A stretch of DNA of 50,045 bases from JANYCO01 sp035535995 (GCA_035535995.1 DATLOZ010000026.1:1-50045), one strand, 5' to 3'; numbered from the stretch's first letter, positions 17,118 to 26,783 are shown. The notes: generated by a model not told the origin, from the sequence alone. Made by a program: numbers and translations.

Positions 17118-18584
17118 TTATTCTTTCCTCGCTCTCTTCCTGATCTCCGCTTTACGCAAGATCCACGCATCAATGATTTGTTCTTCGCTCATCTCTTCAA
17201 GTTCAGAAATTTTTATTTTGGGATCGAATACGTAACCTTCTTTTACTTCCGACATAAACATCATCGTACTTTTTAAAAACTTTTCTACATATGGAAAAGC
17301 CGTACGATCGAGTGTTTTGTAAAACTCAAGAATGCCTTCGTTTACACAAAGCTCATGCAGGAGCAACATCTTACTCAGCTCCCTTACTGCCTTGCGCTCT
17401 TGCTTGCTTTCCATCGCTACACGAGCCAGGATCAGGTAAGGGCCGCTGTAGTAGCCCTCGCCTTTGGCCTCGGCCTGTACAGCAATTTCTTCGATCAACG
17501 ATAAAGATGGTTTGAAAATAGATCCCTGATAATGGTAACAGCGTTCAAGAAATTCTGCATAATGAAGTAGAACGGAAAAATTTTGTCCGATCAATTCTCT
17601 ATGTTCTTCGTTCCAATCGAGCGCTTGTTGTATAGCAACGTCGGCATACACTCCATTTCCCCGGGCATTGTGCAGGATGGCGAGTTGTTCGAGCGCATCG
17701 GTGGCATAGTAGAGTGCAAACAATTCTCCTTCTTCGTAAAACATTTTTTGAAAGAGCGACAAGGCTTTTTCCAGTAGGTCAATCCTTTTTAAGCGTACGC
17801 CTTCCTTACGGTAAAAATGCCCGGCTTCTGACAGTCTTCTTTCGGAAGATTGTGGCTCTTCTTCGTGCAGCGAGGCTTCCAGCCAATAGAGGTATTCCTG
17901 CTCAGGAAAAATAAATTGCTCTTGATAGGTCTGAATTTCTTTATATCGAATAAACGAAGAGGCGATCACAAAATAAAGCGAGCCATTGTTACCAAGCGAA
18001 AGACTCCATTCGCGCATAAAACTTCTTTCCTTCGCCTGCTCATAAACCGTGCGCGGCGTAGGATTTTTCAGAAACGAATACAACAAGTGAAAGTATTGAA
18101 TCCAATTCGCTTTTTCAGGATCTTCACAAATAGAGTTCTTGGAATATTCCAGCGATCGCATCCAATACTCGTCAATCGCCTCTGGTTCGTAAGAGATAAG
18201 CGTGTAGTAGCAGAAAGAAATTTTATTGAGGTAGATTTGTTTGTATTCACCTTGCTCGGCCACGTACCTGCGCGAAGCCTCGATAGCCAGGTGCCCATTC
18301 TTTATTACTGCTTCCGTTTCTTCTCGCTCTTCGGCATCTTCCATCAGGATCTCAAAAGCCTGCGCACGGAGCGACCAATCCGTAAGGTCTTTCAGGACTT
18401 CTATTTTTTCTACGATCTCGGGGAGTAATTGTACGCCATCCGGCAAAAGTTTTCCGCAGGCAAAATCATAACAAAGTTCATGAAACAGATCGAGGTAATT
18501 TTCTGCCAGCGCTTCCTTCTGTGCCTGCGTACCGTTGTGTTTGTAACGTTCGAATAATTGATCGGGGTCTTCTTCTTCTGCCAT
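17118..18584 (-). CDS. Large helical-repeat protein, hypothetical
   Basis: 488 aa starting MAEEEDPDQLFERYKHNG at 18584. The open frame runs 36 codons further, but that part overlaps an intergenic repeat-like string (CACAAAGGCACAAAGACACG, near 18606-18625) and is not protein-like. The protein is all-helical, with TPR/SEL1-like helix pairs rich in aromatic and acidic residues (YKQIYLNKISFCYYTLISY, LFALYYATDALEQLAILHN). It has no signal peptide, no membrane helix and no catalytic motif. It may be a cytosolic scaffold. It runs opposite to locus B, about 280 nt away. I do not recognise a named family. Confidence 0.75.
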   Translation of the reverse strand: MAEEEDPDQLFERYKHNGTQAQKEALAENYLDLFHELCYDFACGKLLPDGVQLLPEIVEKIEVLKDLTDWSLRAQAFEILMEDAEEREETEAVIKNGHLAIEASRRYVAEQGEYKQIYLNKISFCYYTLISYEPEAIDEYWMRSLEYSKNSICEDPEKANWIQYFHLLYSFLKNPTPRTVYEQAKERSFMREWSLSLGNNGSLYFVIASSFIRYKEIQTYQEQFIFPEQEYLYWLEASLHEEEPQSSERRLSEAGHFYRKEGVRLKRIDLLEKALSLFQKMFYEEGELFALYYATDALEQLAILHNARGNGVYADVAIQQALDWNEEHRELIGQNFSVLLHYAEFLERCYHYQGSIFKPSLSLIEEIAVQAEAKGEGYYSGPYLILARVAMESKQERKAVRELSKMLLLHELCVNEGILEFYKTLDRTAFPYVEKFLKSTMMFMSEVKEGYVFDPKIKISELEEMSEEQIIDAWILRKAEIRKRARKE

Positions 18585-18861
18585 CGTAGAAAGTACGAAT
18601 TTAACACAAAGGCACAAAGACACGAAGATCTTTTCGTAGTAGTCCTTTCCCATGATCTGCAGCACACAGAACACAACGTTGGAAAATGACATATTTTCAA
18701 TTTTTCTACAACAACTTTCTCTGCTACACCTTCATCTTTCTTAGAAAAAACTTCACTTATCTCATTTTTTCCTACTTTTTGCATTTATCCGCTAGAATAT
18801 CTGGTATCCCTTTATAAAAATCGTTATATTTTGAATAAAACCGCTTAAATACACAGTAGAT

Positions 18862-21800
18862 ATGTCGATAAAAGTAGCCATACGGCACCAGATGGTATAT
18901 GAGTATGATCGCCTTGTAAATTTATCGCCCCATGTCTTTCGCCTCCGGCCGGCTCCGCATTGTCGAACGCCTATCCTGGCTTACTCTCTTAAGATCGAAC
19001 CGGAAAATAAATTCATCAACTGGCAACAAGATCCTTTTGGAAATATTCTGGCGCGCGTAGTGTTTCCGGAAAAAACCAAACGTCTCAAATTTGAAGTGGA
19101 AGTGATCGCCGAAATGATCGTGATCAACCCTTTCGATTTTTTTGTAGAAAGTTATGCCGAAAATTTTCCCTTCGAGTATACGCATCATTTAAAAAAGGAA
19201 CTAACCCCCTATTTTGAGATCACCGAACGCGGTCCGCTGCTGGATAACTGGCTCCGCGAAATAGACCTTAGTAAAAAAATACCGATCAACGATTTTCTAG
19301 TTGCACTCAACCAGAAGATCTGGAAGTATGTAAACTACACCGTTCGCTTCGAACCCGGCGTCCAGAGCTGCGAAGACACGTTAAGCCTGCAAAGCGGCTC
19401 CTGCCGCGACTCTGCCTGGCTATTGGTACAGCTCCTTCGTCACCTGGGACTTGCCGCGCGCTTTGTATCCGGCTACCTCATCCAACTCAAAGCCGATCAA
19501 AAAGCACTCGACGGACCTTCGGGGCCGGAAGCAGATTTCACCGACCTGCATGCCTGGGCGGAAGTATATATTCCTGGCGCCGGATGGATCGGCCTCGATG
19601 CAACCTCCGGATTGTTTGCAGGCGAAGGACATATCCCTCTCTGCTGTACGCCCGATCCTATCAGCGCTGCGCCAATTACGGGCATGACGGATATCTGCGA
19701 AACTACCTTCAGCTATAAAAACGAAGTATACCGCATCCACGAAGATCCACGCGTGACAAAGCCTTATACAGAAGAACAATGGGCTACGATCGTAGCGCTT
19801 GGCAACCAGGTGGAAGAAGAATTTGTAAACGGCGATGTACGCCTTACGATGGGTGGTGAACCAACTTTTGTATCGGTAGACGATATGGAAGCAAAAGAAT
19901 GGAACACCGCCGCCGACGGGCCACAGAAGCGGAAACTCAGCGCGGAGCTTGTGAAGCGCTTGAAAAATGAATTTGGAAAAGGTGGACTCATTCACCTCGG
20001 ACAAGGAAAATGGTATCCCGGCGAACCGCTTCCCCGCTGGCAATACTCGGCTATCTGGCGCAAAGATGGTATCCCTGTCTGGAAAAATCCCGATCTGTTC
20101 GACATCGGTGAAAACAATTCTTCCTATACAGTTGAAGACGTAAAAAAACTTTCTGAAGAGCTTACCAACTACCTGAACATACCTCAGGAACATATTCATC
20201 CTGCACTCGAAGATGCTTTCTACTTTTTGTGGGAAGAAGGAAAAGTACCCGTAAATGTAGACCCCTACCAGGCCGATCTGAGCGATTCGCTCGAAAGAAA
20301 AAAACTCGCTGAGATTCTGCAACGAGGGATGGCTAGCCCTGTCGGTTTTGTTATTCCTCTGGAATGGAATCATTGGGAAAACAAATGGATCTCCAGTAAA
20401 TGGGAATTCCGCAACGGGCGTCTTTTGCTGATTCCCGGAAATTCACCAATGGGACTTCGCCTTCCGCTAAAATCGCTGGCGGAGATCAGTACACAACGTC
20501 TGCAAAAACAAATCGAACGTAGTCCGTTCGAAGAAACACCGGAGCTGGAAAATTATCATGACAAAGTAGAGAAACGATACTCTACCTCCAACGAGCCCGG
20601 TGTCTATCCCAAAGAATATACCGATCCTCCTGTATTGGTGGAAGAGGAAGAAGAAAAAACAGGAAAAGATAAAGATCCGAAGATCAAAAAAGAAAAAAAG
20701 CCGGAAGAGAAGCCTCCTCTTTTTGATGTATTCGTTGCAAAAACTGCTCTCTGCCTGGAACTGCGCGAAGGAAAGATCTATCTCTTCATGCCTCCGTTAA
20801 ATTACCTCGAGCACTACATGGACCTGCTCGCCTCGATTGAAGCGGCGGCTGAAAAGCTTGGCTTAAAACTGATCATCGAAGGGTACGAACCTCCGTTCGA
20901 CAAACGTACTACAAAACTTGCCGTAACGCCTGACCCTGGTGTGGTGGAAGTAAATATTCATCCGGCACGCAACTGGAAAGAGCTGCTTCATAATTATGAT
21001 GTGCTGTTTGAGCAGGCAAGACTCAGCAGGCTTGGTACGGAAAAATTTATGCTCGACGGCAAGCACACCGGTACCGGCGGCGGTAATCACATCACCATCG
21101 GCGGCATCACTCCAGCCGACAGCCCAATCCTGCGAAGGCCGGATATGTTGCGTAGTCTCATTACTTACTGGCAGCAACATCCTGGATTGTCTTATTTATT
21201 TTCTACACAATTCATCGGCCCCACCAGCCAGGCGCCTCGTGTGGATGAAGGGAGACAAGAGATCCTTTACGAATTGGAAATTGCTTTCAGTCAAATCCCG
21301 GAAGGCAAAGAAGTTCCATTCTGGACGGTTGACCGTATCTTCAGAAATCTTCTCATCGATATTACCGGCAATACGCACCGCGCCGAATTTTGCATCGATA
21401 AATTATACTCGCCGGATAGTTCTTCCGGAAGGCTTGGTATTCTTGAGTTCCGCGGCTTTGATATGCCTCCTAACAAACAGATGTGCATTGTACAACTGCT
21501 TTTGATCCGCACCTTGCTCGCCTGGTTTTGGAAAAAACCTTATAAAGGGAAACTTGTGCGCTGGGGTACTGAATTGTACGACAAATACATGCTTCCTCAT
21601 TATGTAGAAGAAGACATGCGCAACATTGTATCCGACTTGCAGGAAGCAGGCTACGCCTTCGATCTGGCCTGGCTGGAACCGTTTTTCGAATTCCGTTTTC
21701 CTCTGTATGGAAAGATCAAGGTAAATGAAATGGAACTGTTGTTGCGCATGGGCATCGAGCCATGGCATGTACTGGGTGAAGAAAGTTCCAGCTCTGGAAC

Positions 21801-22302
21801 TGCCCGGTTTGTAGACTCTTCCGTAGAGCGTGTGGAACTAAAGGTAACCAATTTCAATTTTGACCGTTATATGATCACCTGCAATGGTGCGCCGGTGCCA
21901 CTGAAACCTACGCCTGTGAAAGGGGAATTCGTAGCTGGTATCCGCTATAGGGCCTGGAGCCCGCCGTCCGCATTGCATCCATTGCTGGGGACCGACGTAC
22001 CTTTGGTATTCGATGTGGTAGACACCTGGAACCATCGGTCGATCGGAGGCTGTACCTATTTCGTTTCACACCCCGGAGGACGCAGTTACGATTCCTTCCC
22101 GGTCAATTCCTACGAAGCGGAAGGAAGACGGATCAGTCGCTTCTGGAATCATGGGCATACGCAAGGTTCATTTACGCCTACCGAAGGTTACATCGCTATC
22201 GGACGGTACGTAGAAGCGAATATGATCCCGAAAAATTTCGATCCGCCGCCATTAAAAATAAACCCGGAGTATCCGAATACGCTCGACATGAGGAAATATT
22301 GA
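18862..22302 (+). CDS. Transglutaminase-DUF2126 putative amidoligase
   Basis: First gene of locus B, 1146 aa. Residues about 1-85 are the bacterial transglutaminase N-terminal region. Residues about 150-260 are the core, with Cys181 (SGSCRDSAW), His230 (DLHAWAE) and Asp246 (IGLDATSG), an intact triad. From about residue 300 onward it is a DUF2126 protein, a predicted amidoligase: LTMGGEPTFVSVDD, LGQGKWYPGEPLPRW, HTGTGGGNHITIGG (about 733-746), RPDMLRSLITYWQQHPGLSYLF, LGILEFRGFDMPP, and GGRSYDSFPVNSYEAEGRRISRF cut here by length. A charged Lys/Glu linker (about 593-618) splits the region. The expected role is ATP-dependent amide-bond formation plus cleavage or transfer in one chain. It is 13 nt upstream of the ATP-grasp/alpha-E fusion, forming an operon. 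Confidence 0.92.
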   Translation: MSIKVAIRHQMVYEYDRLVNLSPHVFRLRPAPHCRTPILAYSLKIEPENKFINWQQDPFGNILARVVFPEKTKRLKFEVEVIAEMIVINPFDFFVESYAENFPFEYTHHLKKELTPYFEITERGPLLDNWLREIDLSKKIPINDFLVALNQKIWKYVNYTVRFEPGVQSCEDTLSLQSGSCRDSAWLLVQLLRHLGLAARFVSGYLIQLKADQKALDGPSGPEADFTDLHAWAEVYIPGAGWIGLDATSGLFAGEGHIPLCCTPDPISAAPITGMTDICETTFSYKNEVYRIHEDPRVTKPYTEEQWATIVALGNQVEEEFVNGDVRLTMGGEPTFVSVDDMEAKEWNTAADGPQKRKLSAELVKRLKNEFGKGGLIHLGQGKWYPGEPLPRWQYSAIWRKDGIPVWKNPDLFDIGENNSSYTVEDVKKLSEELTNYLNIPQEHIHPALEDAFYFLWEEGKVPVNVDPYQADLSDSLERKKLAEILQRGMASPVGFVIPLEWNHWENKWISSKWEFRNGRLLLIPGNSPMGLRLPLKSLAEISTQRLQKQIERSPFEETPELENYHDKVEKRYSTSNEPGVYPKEYTDPPVLVEEEEEKTGKDKDPKIKKEKKPEEKPPLFDVFVAKTALCLELREGKIYLFMPPLNYLEHYMDLLASIEAAAEKLGLKLIIEGYEPPFDKRTTKLAVTPDPGVVEVNIHPARNWKELLHNYDVLFEQARLSRLGTEKFMLDGKHTGTGGGNHITIGGITPADSPILRRPDMLRSLITYWQQHPGLSYLFSTQFIGPTSQAPRVDEGRQEILYELEIAFSQIPEGKEVPFWTVDRIFRNLLIDITGNTHRAEFCIDKLYSPDSSSGRLGILEFRGFDMPPNKQMCIVQLLLIRTLLAWFWKKPYKGKLVRWGTELYDKYMLPHYVEEDMRNIVSDLQEAGYAFDLAWLEPFFEFRFPLYGKIKVNEMELLLRMGIEPWHVLGEESSSSGTARFVDSSVERVELKVTNFNFDRYMITCNGAPVPLKPTPVKGEFVAGIRYRAWSPPSALHPLLGTDVPLVFDVVDTWNHRSIGGCTYFVSHPGGRSYDSFPVNSYEAEGRRISRFWNHGHTQGSFTPTEGYIAIGRYVEANMIPKNFDPPPLKINPEYPNTLDMRKY

Positions 22303-22315
22303 TTCCTCCAAAGCC

Positions 22316-24871
22316 ATGAACAAAGATTTTAAAAATCCTACTATAGAGACACAAGGCTATTTCTCCGACAAAGGCCTGCATGACGAATGTTTCCGTGCCA
22401 ATGAAAACATTCGCGAGCACTGGCAGCGCCTGATGGGTAATATAGAAGGATTGGGCATAAAAGAACTCAAGATCCGCGAGCAGGAATTACTTAAACTTTT
22501 GCAGGAGAACGGCGTTACCTACAACGTCTATGGCGATCCCGATGGACTCAACCGCCCTTGGCAACTCGATGCAGTACCGCTGATCCTTTCTTCCGAGGAA
22601 TGGAAGACTACCGAAAAAGGTTTGAAGCAACGCGCTTACGTACTCGACAAATTATTGGAAGATCTTTACGGCGAACGTACATTGATCAAAAAAGGAATTA
22701 TTCCTCCCGAACTTATTTACGGCCACTCCGGGTTTCTGCGCGCTTGTACAAATATCAAATTACCGGGCAAAAATAAACTGATCCTCTACGCAGCTGATCT
22801 TTCGCGTGGACCGGATGGAAAAGTATGGGTGCTGAAAGACCGTACACAAGCGCCTTCAGGTATGGGCTACGCGCTGGAGAACAGGCGTACGCTCAGCCGC
22901 GTATTACCGGAGCTTTTTATGAATCACAACGTTTCTAAACTCGGGTTTTTCTTCAATACGCTCATGCAGGCATTGCAACAAATTTCTCCGCATGCCAAAG
23001 AACAACCACGCATCGTGCTATTGACGCCGGGTCCTAGCAACGAAACCTATTTCGAACACGCCTTCCTTGCTTCCTACCTCGGCCTCACGCTTGCGCAAGG
23101 CGATGACCTGCTGGTACGCGATGGATTTGTGTGGATCAAAACTATTGAAGGACTTGATAAAGTAGACATCATTCTCCGCCGTGTAGACGATACTTACTGC
23201 GATCCGCTGGAATTGCGCGAAGACTCGCAGCTCGGTATTCCTGGCTTGTTAGAAGTAATAAGAAAAGGAAATGTTGCCATAGCCAATCCGATTGGAAGTG
23301 GCATCTTGGAGAACACGGGATTGATGGCCTTCATGCATAATATAGTTCGCCATTTTCTCAACGAAGATCCAATCCTCTCAATGGTCGCCACCTGGTGGTG
23401 CGGACAAAAAAAGGAAATGGATTTTGTGATCAACAACATCGACAAACTCGTGATCAAACGTACTGACCGGTTGATCGGGTCGGATACGGTAATCGGTAAT
23501 CAACTTACGAAAGCACAGAAAGAAGAGCTGATCCGTAAAATAAAAACACAACCTTATCTTTATGTAGGCCAGGAGGAAGTCGGGTTTTCAACCGCTCCTG
23601 TTTTTACAAATGAAAAATTCGAACCAAGACTTTCTGTACTCCGCACCTACATGGTAGCTTCCAAAACCGGCGAATATCAAGCAATGCCGGGCGGACTGAC
23701 AAGATGCTCTCCTAAAAAAGGAAGCTTTTTAATTTCTAACCAAGACGGCGGTATTTCCAAAGATACCTGGATCGAAGGAGTAGAAGAAGCTTTGGGCTAT
23801 GATGAAATTTCGCATTTCTCGCACGACCTGAAAAGAAAAAATGTACTGCCGAGTCGCGCGGGAGAAAACTTATTTTGGGTAGGCCGCTATTCACAACGAG
23901 TACTAAGAACTTCGCGCTTCATTCGAATTGTGTTGAGAAATTTAAGTCAGACAAATTACTTAAACACCGGTCCGGAAGCGGCTTGCAATAAGATCTTATT
24001 GCAAGCCATCACGCATCTGACGGCTTCTTATCCTGGTTTTTTGGAGAAAGAAAAAGACAGTCCGCTCGATGAGCCGCTGGCAGAGCTTCACCAGGTGATC
24101 TGCAATCCTTCCCGCCAAGGAAGTATTTTATTTTCGTTGAACAATCTTCTCAAATCCATGTACGCCGTGCGCAACCGCTGGTCGCTCGACAACTGGCGCG
24201 TGATCGATGAGATTGAAAATATTAAAAAGAAACTAAGCTTGCTGGAACCGGACGAAATTCGTCAGGTATTTAATTTGCTGGACCAATTAAACGTAGAGCT
24301 TCTTTCCTTCGCCGGAATGAACCGCGACAGCATGTACCGCGAAGAAGGATGGATCCTTTACCGCATGGGAAAGATCCTGGAAAATTTATTGCTCGAACTA
24401 TCGCAATATCGCGCAGTGCTGTCTATACAATACGAAGAAAGTTTTCAGTTCAAAATCCTGGAAGCGCTGCTGGTAAGTAATCAGAACCTGACAAACTACC
24501 GCTCTGTATACCGCACCTACTTTGACATGGCACCGGTACTGGATCTTTTGTTTTTCAACAAACAAAATCCCTCTTCTCTACTTTACCAACTCGAAGAGCT
24601 TTCTGAGCTTGCAGAAAAACTTCCAAATACAGAAACGCAAAACACCGAACTAAACCGTCAACTCTTCGAGGCATATAGCCTTGTGCGCCTGGCTTCCATT
24701 GATCAATTGCTGGAAGTAGAAAAGGACAATTACAGAAAACACCTGGACGAATTCTGTGAAAAACTTAGTACTCTTATGTACTCCATCGCTTCTAAGTTGA
24801 ACGATGTTTACTTTAGTCATACTACCTATCAATACCAGGGATCGAAGGGTGGATTTCAGTTTGAAGTGTAA
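22316..24871 (+). CDS. ATP-grasp/alpha-E fusion protein
   Basis: 851 aa. Residues about 1-495 are a circularly permuted ATP-grasp module (VYGDPDGLNRPWQLDAVPLIL, LKDRTQAPSGMGYALENR, RIVLLTPGPSNETYFEHAFLA, VDIILRRVDDTYCDPLELRE). Residues about 520-851 are an alpha-E domain starting LPSRAGENLFWVGRYSQR. It is the fused equivalent of the two separate locus A genes. Where locus A has KPVDESGGYG, this protein has KRTDRLIGSD (residues 381-390), so the glycine-rich nucleotide loop is not conserved. This may mean altered or lost ATP chemistry, or it may be a property of the fused subfamily. A third transglutaminase follows after 8 nt. Confidence 0.9.
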   Translation: MNKDFKNPTIETQGYFSDKGLHDECFRANENIREHWQRLMGNIEGLGIKELKIREQELLKLLQENGVTYNVYGDPDGLNRPWQLDAVPLILSSEEWKTTEKGLKQRAYVLDKLLEDLYGERTLIKKGIIPPELIYGHSGFLRACTNIKLPGKNKLILYAADLSRGPDGKVWVLKDRTQAPSGMGYALENRRTLSRVLPELFMNHNVSKLGFFFNTLMQALQQISPHAKEQPRIVLLTPGPSNETYFEHAFLASYLGLTLAQGDDLLVRDGFVWIKTIEGLDKVDIILRRVDDTYCDPLELREDSQLGIPGLLEVIRKGNVAIANPIGSGILENTGLMAFMHNIVRHFLNEDPILSMVATWWCGQKKEMDFVINNIDKLVIKRTDRLIGSDTVIGNQLTKAQKEELIRKIKTQPYLYVGQEEVGFSTAPVFTNEKFEPRLSVLRTYMVASKTGEYQAMPGGLTRCSPKKGSFLISNQDGGISKDTWIEGVEEALGYDEISHFSHDLKRKNVLPSRAGENLFWVGRYSQRVLRTSRFIRIVLRNLSQTNYLNTGPEAACNKILLQAITHLTASYPGFLEKEKDSPLDEPLAELHQVICNPSRQGSILFSLNNLLKSMYAVRNRWSLDNWRVIDEIENIKKKLSLLEPDEIRQVFNLLDQLNVELLSFAGMNRDSMYREEGWILYRMGKILENLLLELSQYRAVLSIQYEESFQFKILEALLVSNQNLTNYRSVYRTYFDMAPVLDLLFFNKQNPSSLLYQLEELSELAEKLPNTETQNTELNRQLFEAYSLVRLASIDQLLEVEKDNYRKHLDEFCEKLSTLMYSIASKLNDVYFSHTTYQYQGSKGGFQFEV

Positions 24872-24879
24872 GAATTACG

Positions 24880-25758
24880 ATGAAATACAAAATCACTCAC
24901 CTCACCGAATACATTTACCAGGAGCCTGTGAACCTGTGTCACAACAGGCTTTGCTTGTCACCTGCTACAAGGGCGAATCAGAAATGTATTTCTTCTATGA
25001 TCAAAATTAATCCTTCACCGGATGAATTTTCGGAGCGGAAAGATTTTTTTGGTAATAACCTTACTTTTTTTTCCATTCATAAAAATCATACTTCATTACA
25101 GATCCTTTCGGAAAGCCTGATCCAGATGGAGAACCTGCTCTTCTCGGAAGTAGCAGTCAACTCTTCTCTGAAATGGGAAGACGTACACGATCAAATCTCT
25201 TCTTCGCCGGAACTTGCTGAAGAGATCATTCAATACACATTGCCTTCTACCTTCATTCCTTACAGCGCGGTGATTCGTGAATTTGCAGAAAATTGTTTTA
25301 CAAAAAATGCTACTCTTTGGGACGTCTGTAATCTCTTGATGAATAAGATCTTTCAAAATATAAATTTCACCCCCGGGTTTACAACCATCAACACTCCTGT
25401 AGAAACTGTGGTGAAAGCGAAGAAAGGCGTATGCCAGGACATCGCACACCTGATGATCGCTTGCCTTCGAAATATGGGGCTTCCGGCGCGATACGTAAGC
25501 GGCTATATTGAAACCTTGCCACCTCCCGGAAAAGAAAAATTGGTAGGCGCCGACGCTTCGCATGCATGGGTTTCGGTATACTTTCCTTCCATCGGCTGGG
25601 TGGAATTTGATCCTACTAATAATATCATCCCTTCTTTCCAACACATCATCATCGCCTACGGCCGCGACTATCAAGACGTAGCGCCGATCAAAGGAATCGT
25701 CTTCAGCTCGGGTGAACAACAATTGAAAGTGCAGGTGGATGTACAGCGCACAGAATAA
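24880..25758 (+). CDS. Transglutaminase-like cysteine protease, locus B
   Basis: 292 aa, last gene of locus B. The N-terminal beta region begins MKYKITHLTEYIYQEPVNLC. The catalytic core has Cys185 (KKGVCQDIAH), His228 (ASHAWVS) and Asp244 (VEFDPTNN), all intact. Compared with the locus A enzyme it has a short insertion (LPPPGKEKLVGAD) before the His. The C-terminal DYQDVAPIKGIVFSSG matches DYADCTPIKGVLRSNG of locus A, so the two are paralogues. It is coupled to the ATP-grasp/alpha-E fusion by an 8-nt spacer. It is cytosolic, with no signal sequence. It probably processes or transfers the ligase product; the substrate is unknown. Confidence 0.9.
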   Translation: MKYKITHLTEYIYQEPVNLCHNRLCLSPATRANQKCISSMIKINPSPDEFSERKDFFGNNLTFFSIHKNHTSLQILSESLIQMENLLFSEVAVNSSLKWEDVHDQISSSPELAEEIIQYTLPSTFIPYSAVIREFAENCFTKNATLWDVCNLLMNKIFQNINFTPGFTTINTPVETVVKAKKGVCQDIAHLMIACLRNMGLPARYVSGYIETLPPPGKEKLVGADASHAWVSVYFPSIGWVEFDPTNNIIPSFQHIIIAYGRDYQDVAPIKGIVFSSGEQQLKVQVDVQRTE

Positions 25759-25890
25759 TCCTTCTTAGCAAAATAGTTGGTTTGGGGAGGTAACTAATAC
25801 CTGTTGGAGCAAAATAAAATCAATCAATGCAGATATGGTGCGTTTTACAATTATATATTTGATGTAAATCTCAGGATTTGAGAAATTTAA

Positions 25891-25947
25891 TCAATTTGTA
25901 AAATCAATTTACAAATTGAACTTAATTCCCGATTTTTCGTATATTTG
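25891..25947 (+). promoter_or_regulatory. Palindromic operator with promoter for a short transcript
   Basis: TCAATTTGTAAA (25891-25902) pairs perfectly with TTTACAAATTGA (25908-25919) across ATCAA. The right arm overlaps ATTG (25915-25918), a plausible -33 box, 21 nt before TATATTTG (25940-25947), a consensus -7 element. No coding sequence follows on this strand before the terminator at 25992-26018. The unit therefore appears to drive a very short RNA. Confidence 0.5.
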
Positions 25948-25952
25948 TATTA

Positions 25953-26018
25953 ACATTACAAATACTGGACTGGGGTGTCCCCGATCGGTAAGAAGCCAAG
26001 TTCGCTTGGCTTTTTGCT
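25953..26018 (+). ncRNA. Candidate small RNA with its own promoter and terminator
   Basis: From the expected start (about 25953) the predicted RNA is about 65 nt. It contains a GGGG-TGT-CCCC hairpin (about 25972-25982) and ends in an intrinsic terminator, AAGCCAAG-TTCG-CTTGGC, followed by TTTTTGCTTTT. The T-run is on the plus strand, so the terminator does not serve the DUF3800 gene that ends at 26020 on the other strand. No open frame of useful length is present. The RNA would abut the 3' end of the DUF3800 mRNA. Function unknown. Confidence 0.4.
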
Positions 26019-26019
26019 T

Positions 26020-26754
26020 TTATGGATGAATTTTAAGCCCATATGTTTTACCATTCTTTTTATAAAATTTAGGCTCTAATATATCAAAAGAAGGGTTAGC
26101 CCTATTTTTATCTATCACGTGTCTTGCAATTGGATAGGCTATTAGGTCAGCCAATTGAAGCCCATTAATATTGTCCAGCTTCAATTTAAAGGTTATTTGT
26201 AAATTGTATGCCTTAAGTCTATCAGCGCTAACATAACCTGTTCCCCTTGCCAGAAGCCTCTGGAAATGTTCTTCTAATTTCTTGTCTTCTTTTTTGCCTC
26301 GCCTTTCAATCACTATATGAAGTTCTTTGTTTTTTTCTGGAATATCGTCCAGAAAAAAGACCGCTCTTTCGATCATAAACGACAATGCTAATTCATATAC
26401 ATCATCTGATAGCGTGCCATATTTTTGTATGTAAAGCTTTTTGTTTATTGCTGATGCTATTATTGTGTAAGAGGTATTTGAAATTATTTCGTTTATGTTT
26501 TTATAAAAATTAGCCTTGACACCAAGATCAAAAAGCACAGAAAATTCTTTTTCGCATTTTCTAATATCGCGCGAGTGTAGTATAACCTTTTTCTCTCCCC
26601 ATATGCCTGTCTTTAACTCTACCATGCGTTTATTCAAGTCTTGATAGTCTGGAAAACTTATCAGGACTCCACATAATAAAAAAACAGGAAAGTCAGTGTT
26701 TAATGTTGTTAAACCATGATCCCCGCTTTCATCAATAAATAGTGCGTACTTCAC
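26020..26754 (-). CDS. DUF3800 protein
   Basis: 244 aa. It opens with the family hallmark FIDESGDHG (residues 6-14) and ends with LQLADLIAYPIARHV (about 207-221), the conserved C-terminal Asp motif. Acidic residues at both ends and the alternating beta/alpha pattern suggest an RNase H-like nuclease fold, but biochemical function has not been shown to my knowledge. DUF3800 genes are scattered among mobile and defence-associated regions. The gene is AT-rich relative to locus B beside it. A -7 element, TATATTTG, lies on the minus strand at 26791-26784, about 29 nt before the start. Confidence 0.85.
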   Translation of the reverse strand: MKYALFIDESGDHGLTTLNTDFPVFLLCGVLISFPDYQDLNKRMVELKTGIWGEKKVILHSRDIRKCEKEFSVLFDLGVKANFYKNINEIISNTSYTIIASAINKKLYIQKYGTLSDDVYELALSFMIERAVFFLDDIPEKNKELHIVIERRGKKEDKKLEEHFQRLLARGTGYVSADRLKAYNLQITFKLKLDNINGLQLADLIAYPIARHVIDKNRANPSFDILEPKFYKKNGKTYGLKIHP

Positions 26755-26783
26755 TTGCCGTCCTTTTTATTTTGTTTCTAATA

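Noticed and set aside
19420..20373. 317-codon open frame on the minus strand
   Set aside because: It is antisense to the transglutaminase-DUF2126 gene, with no protein-like features or promoter.
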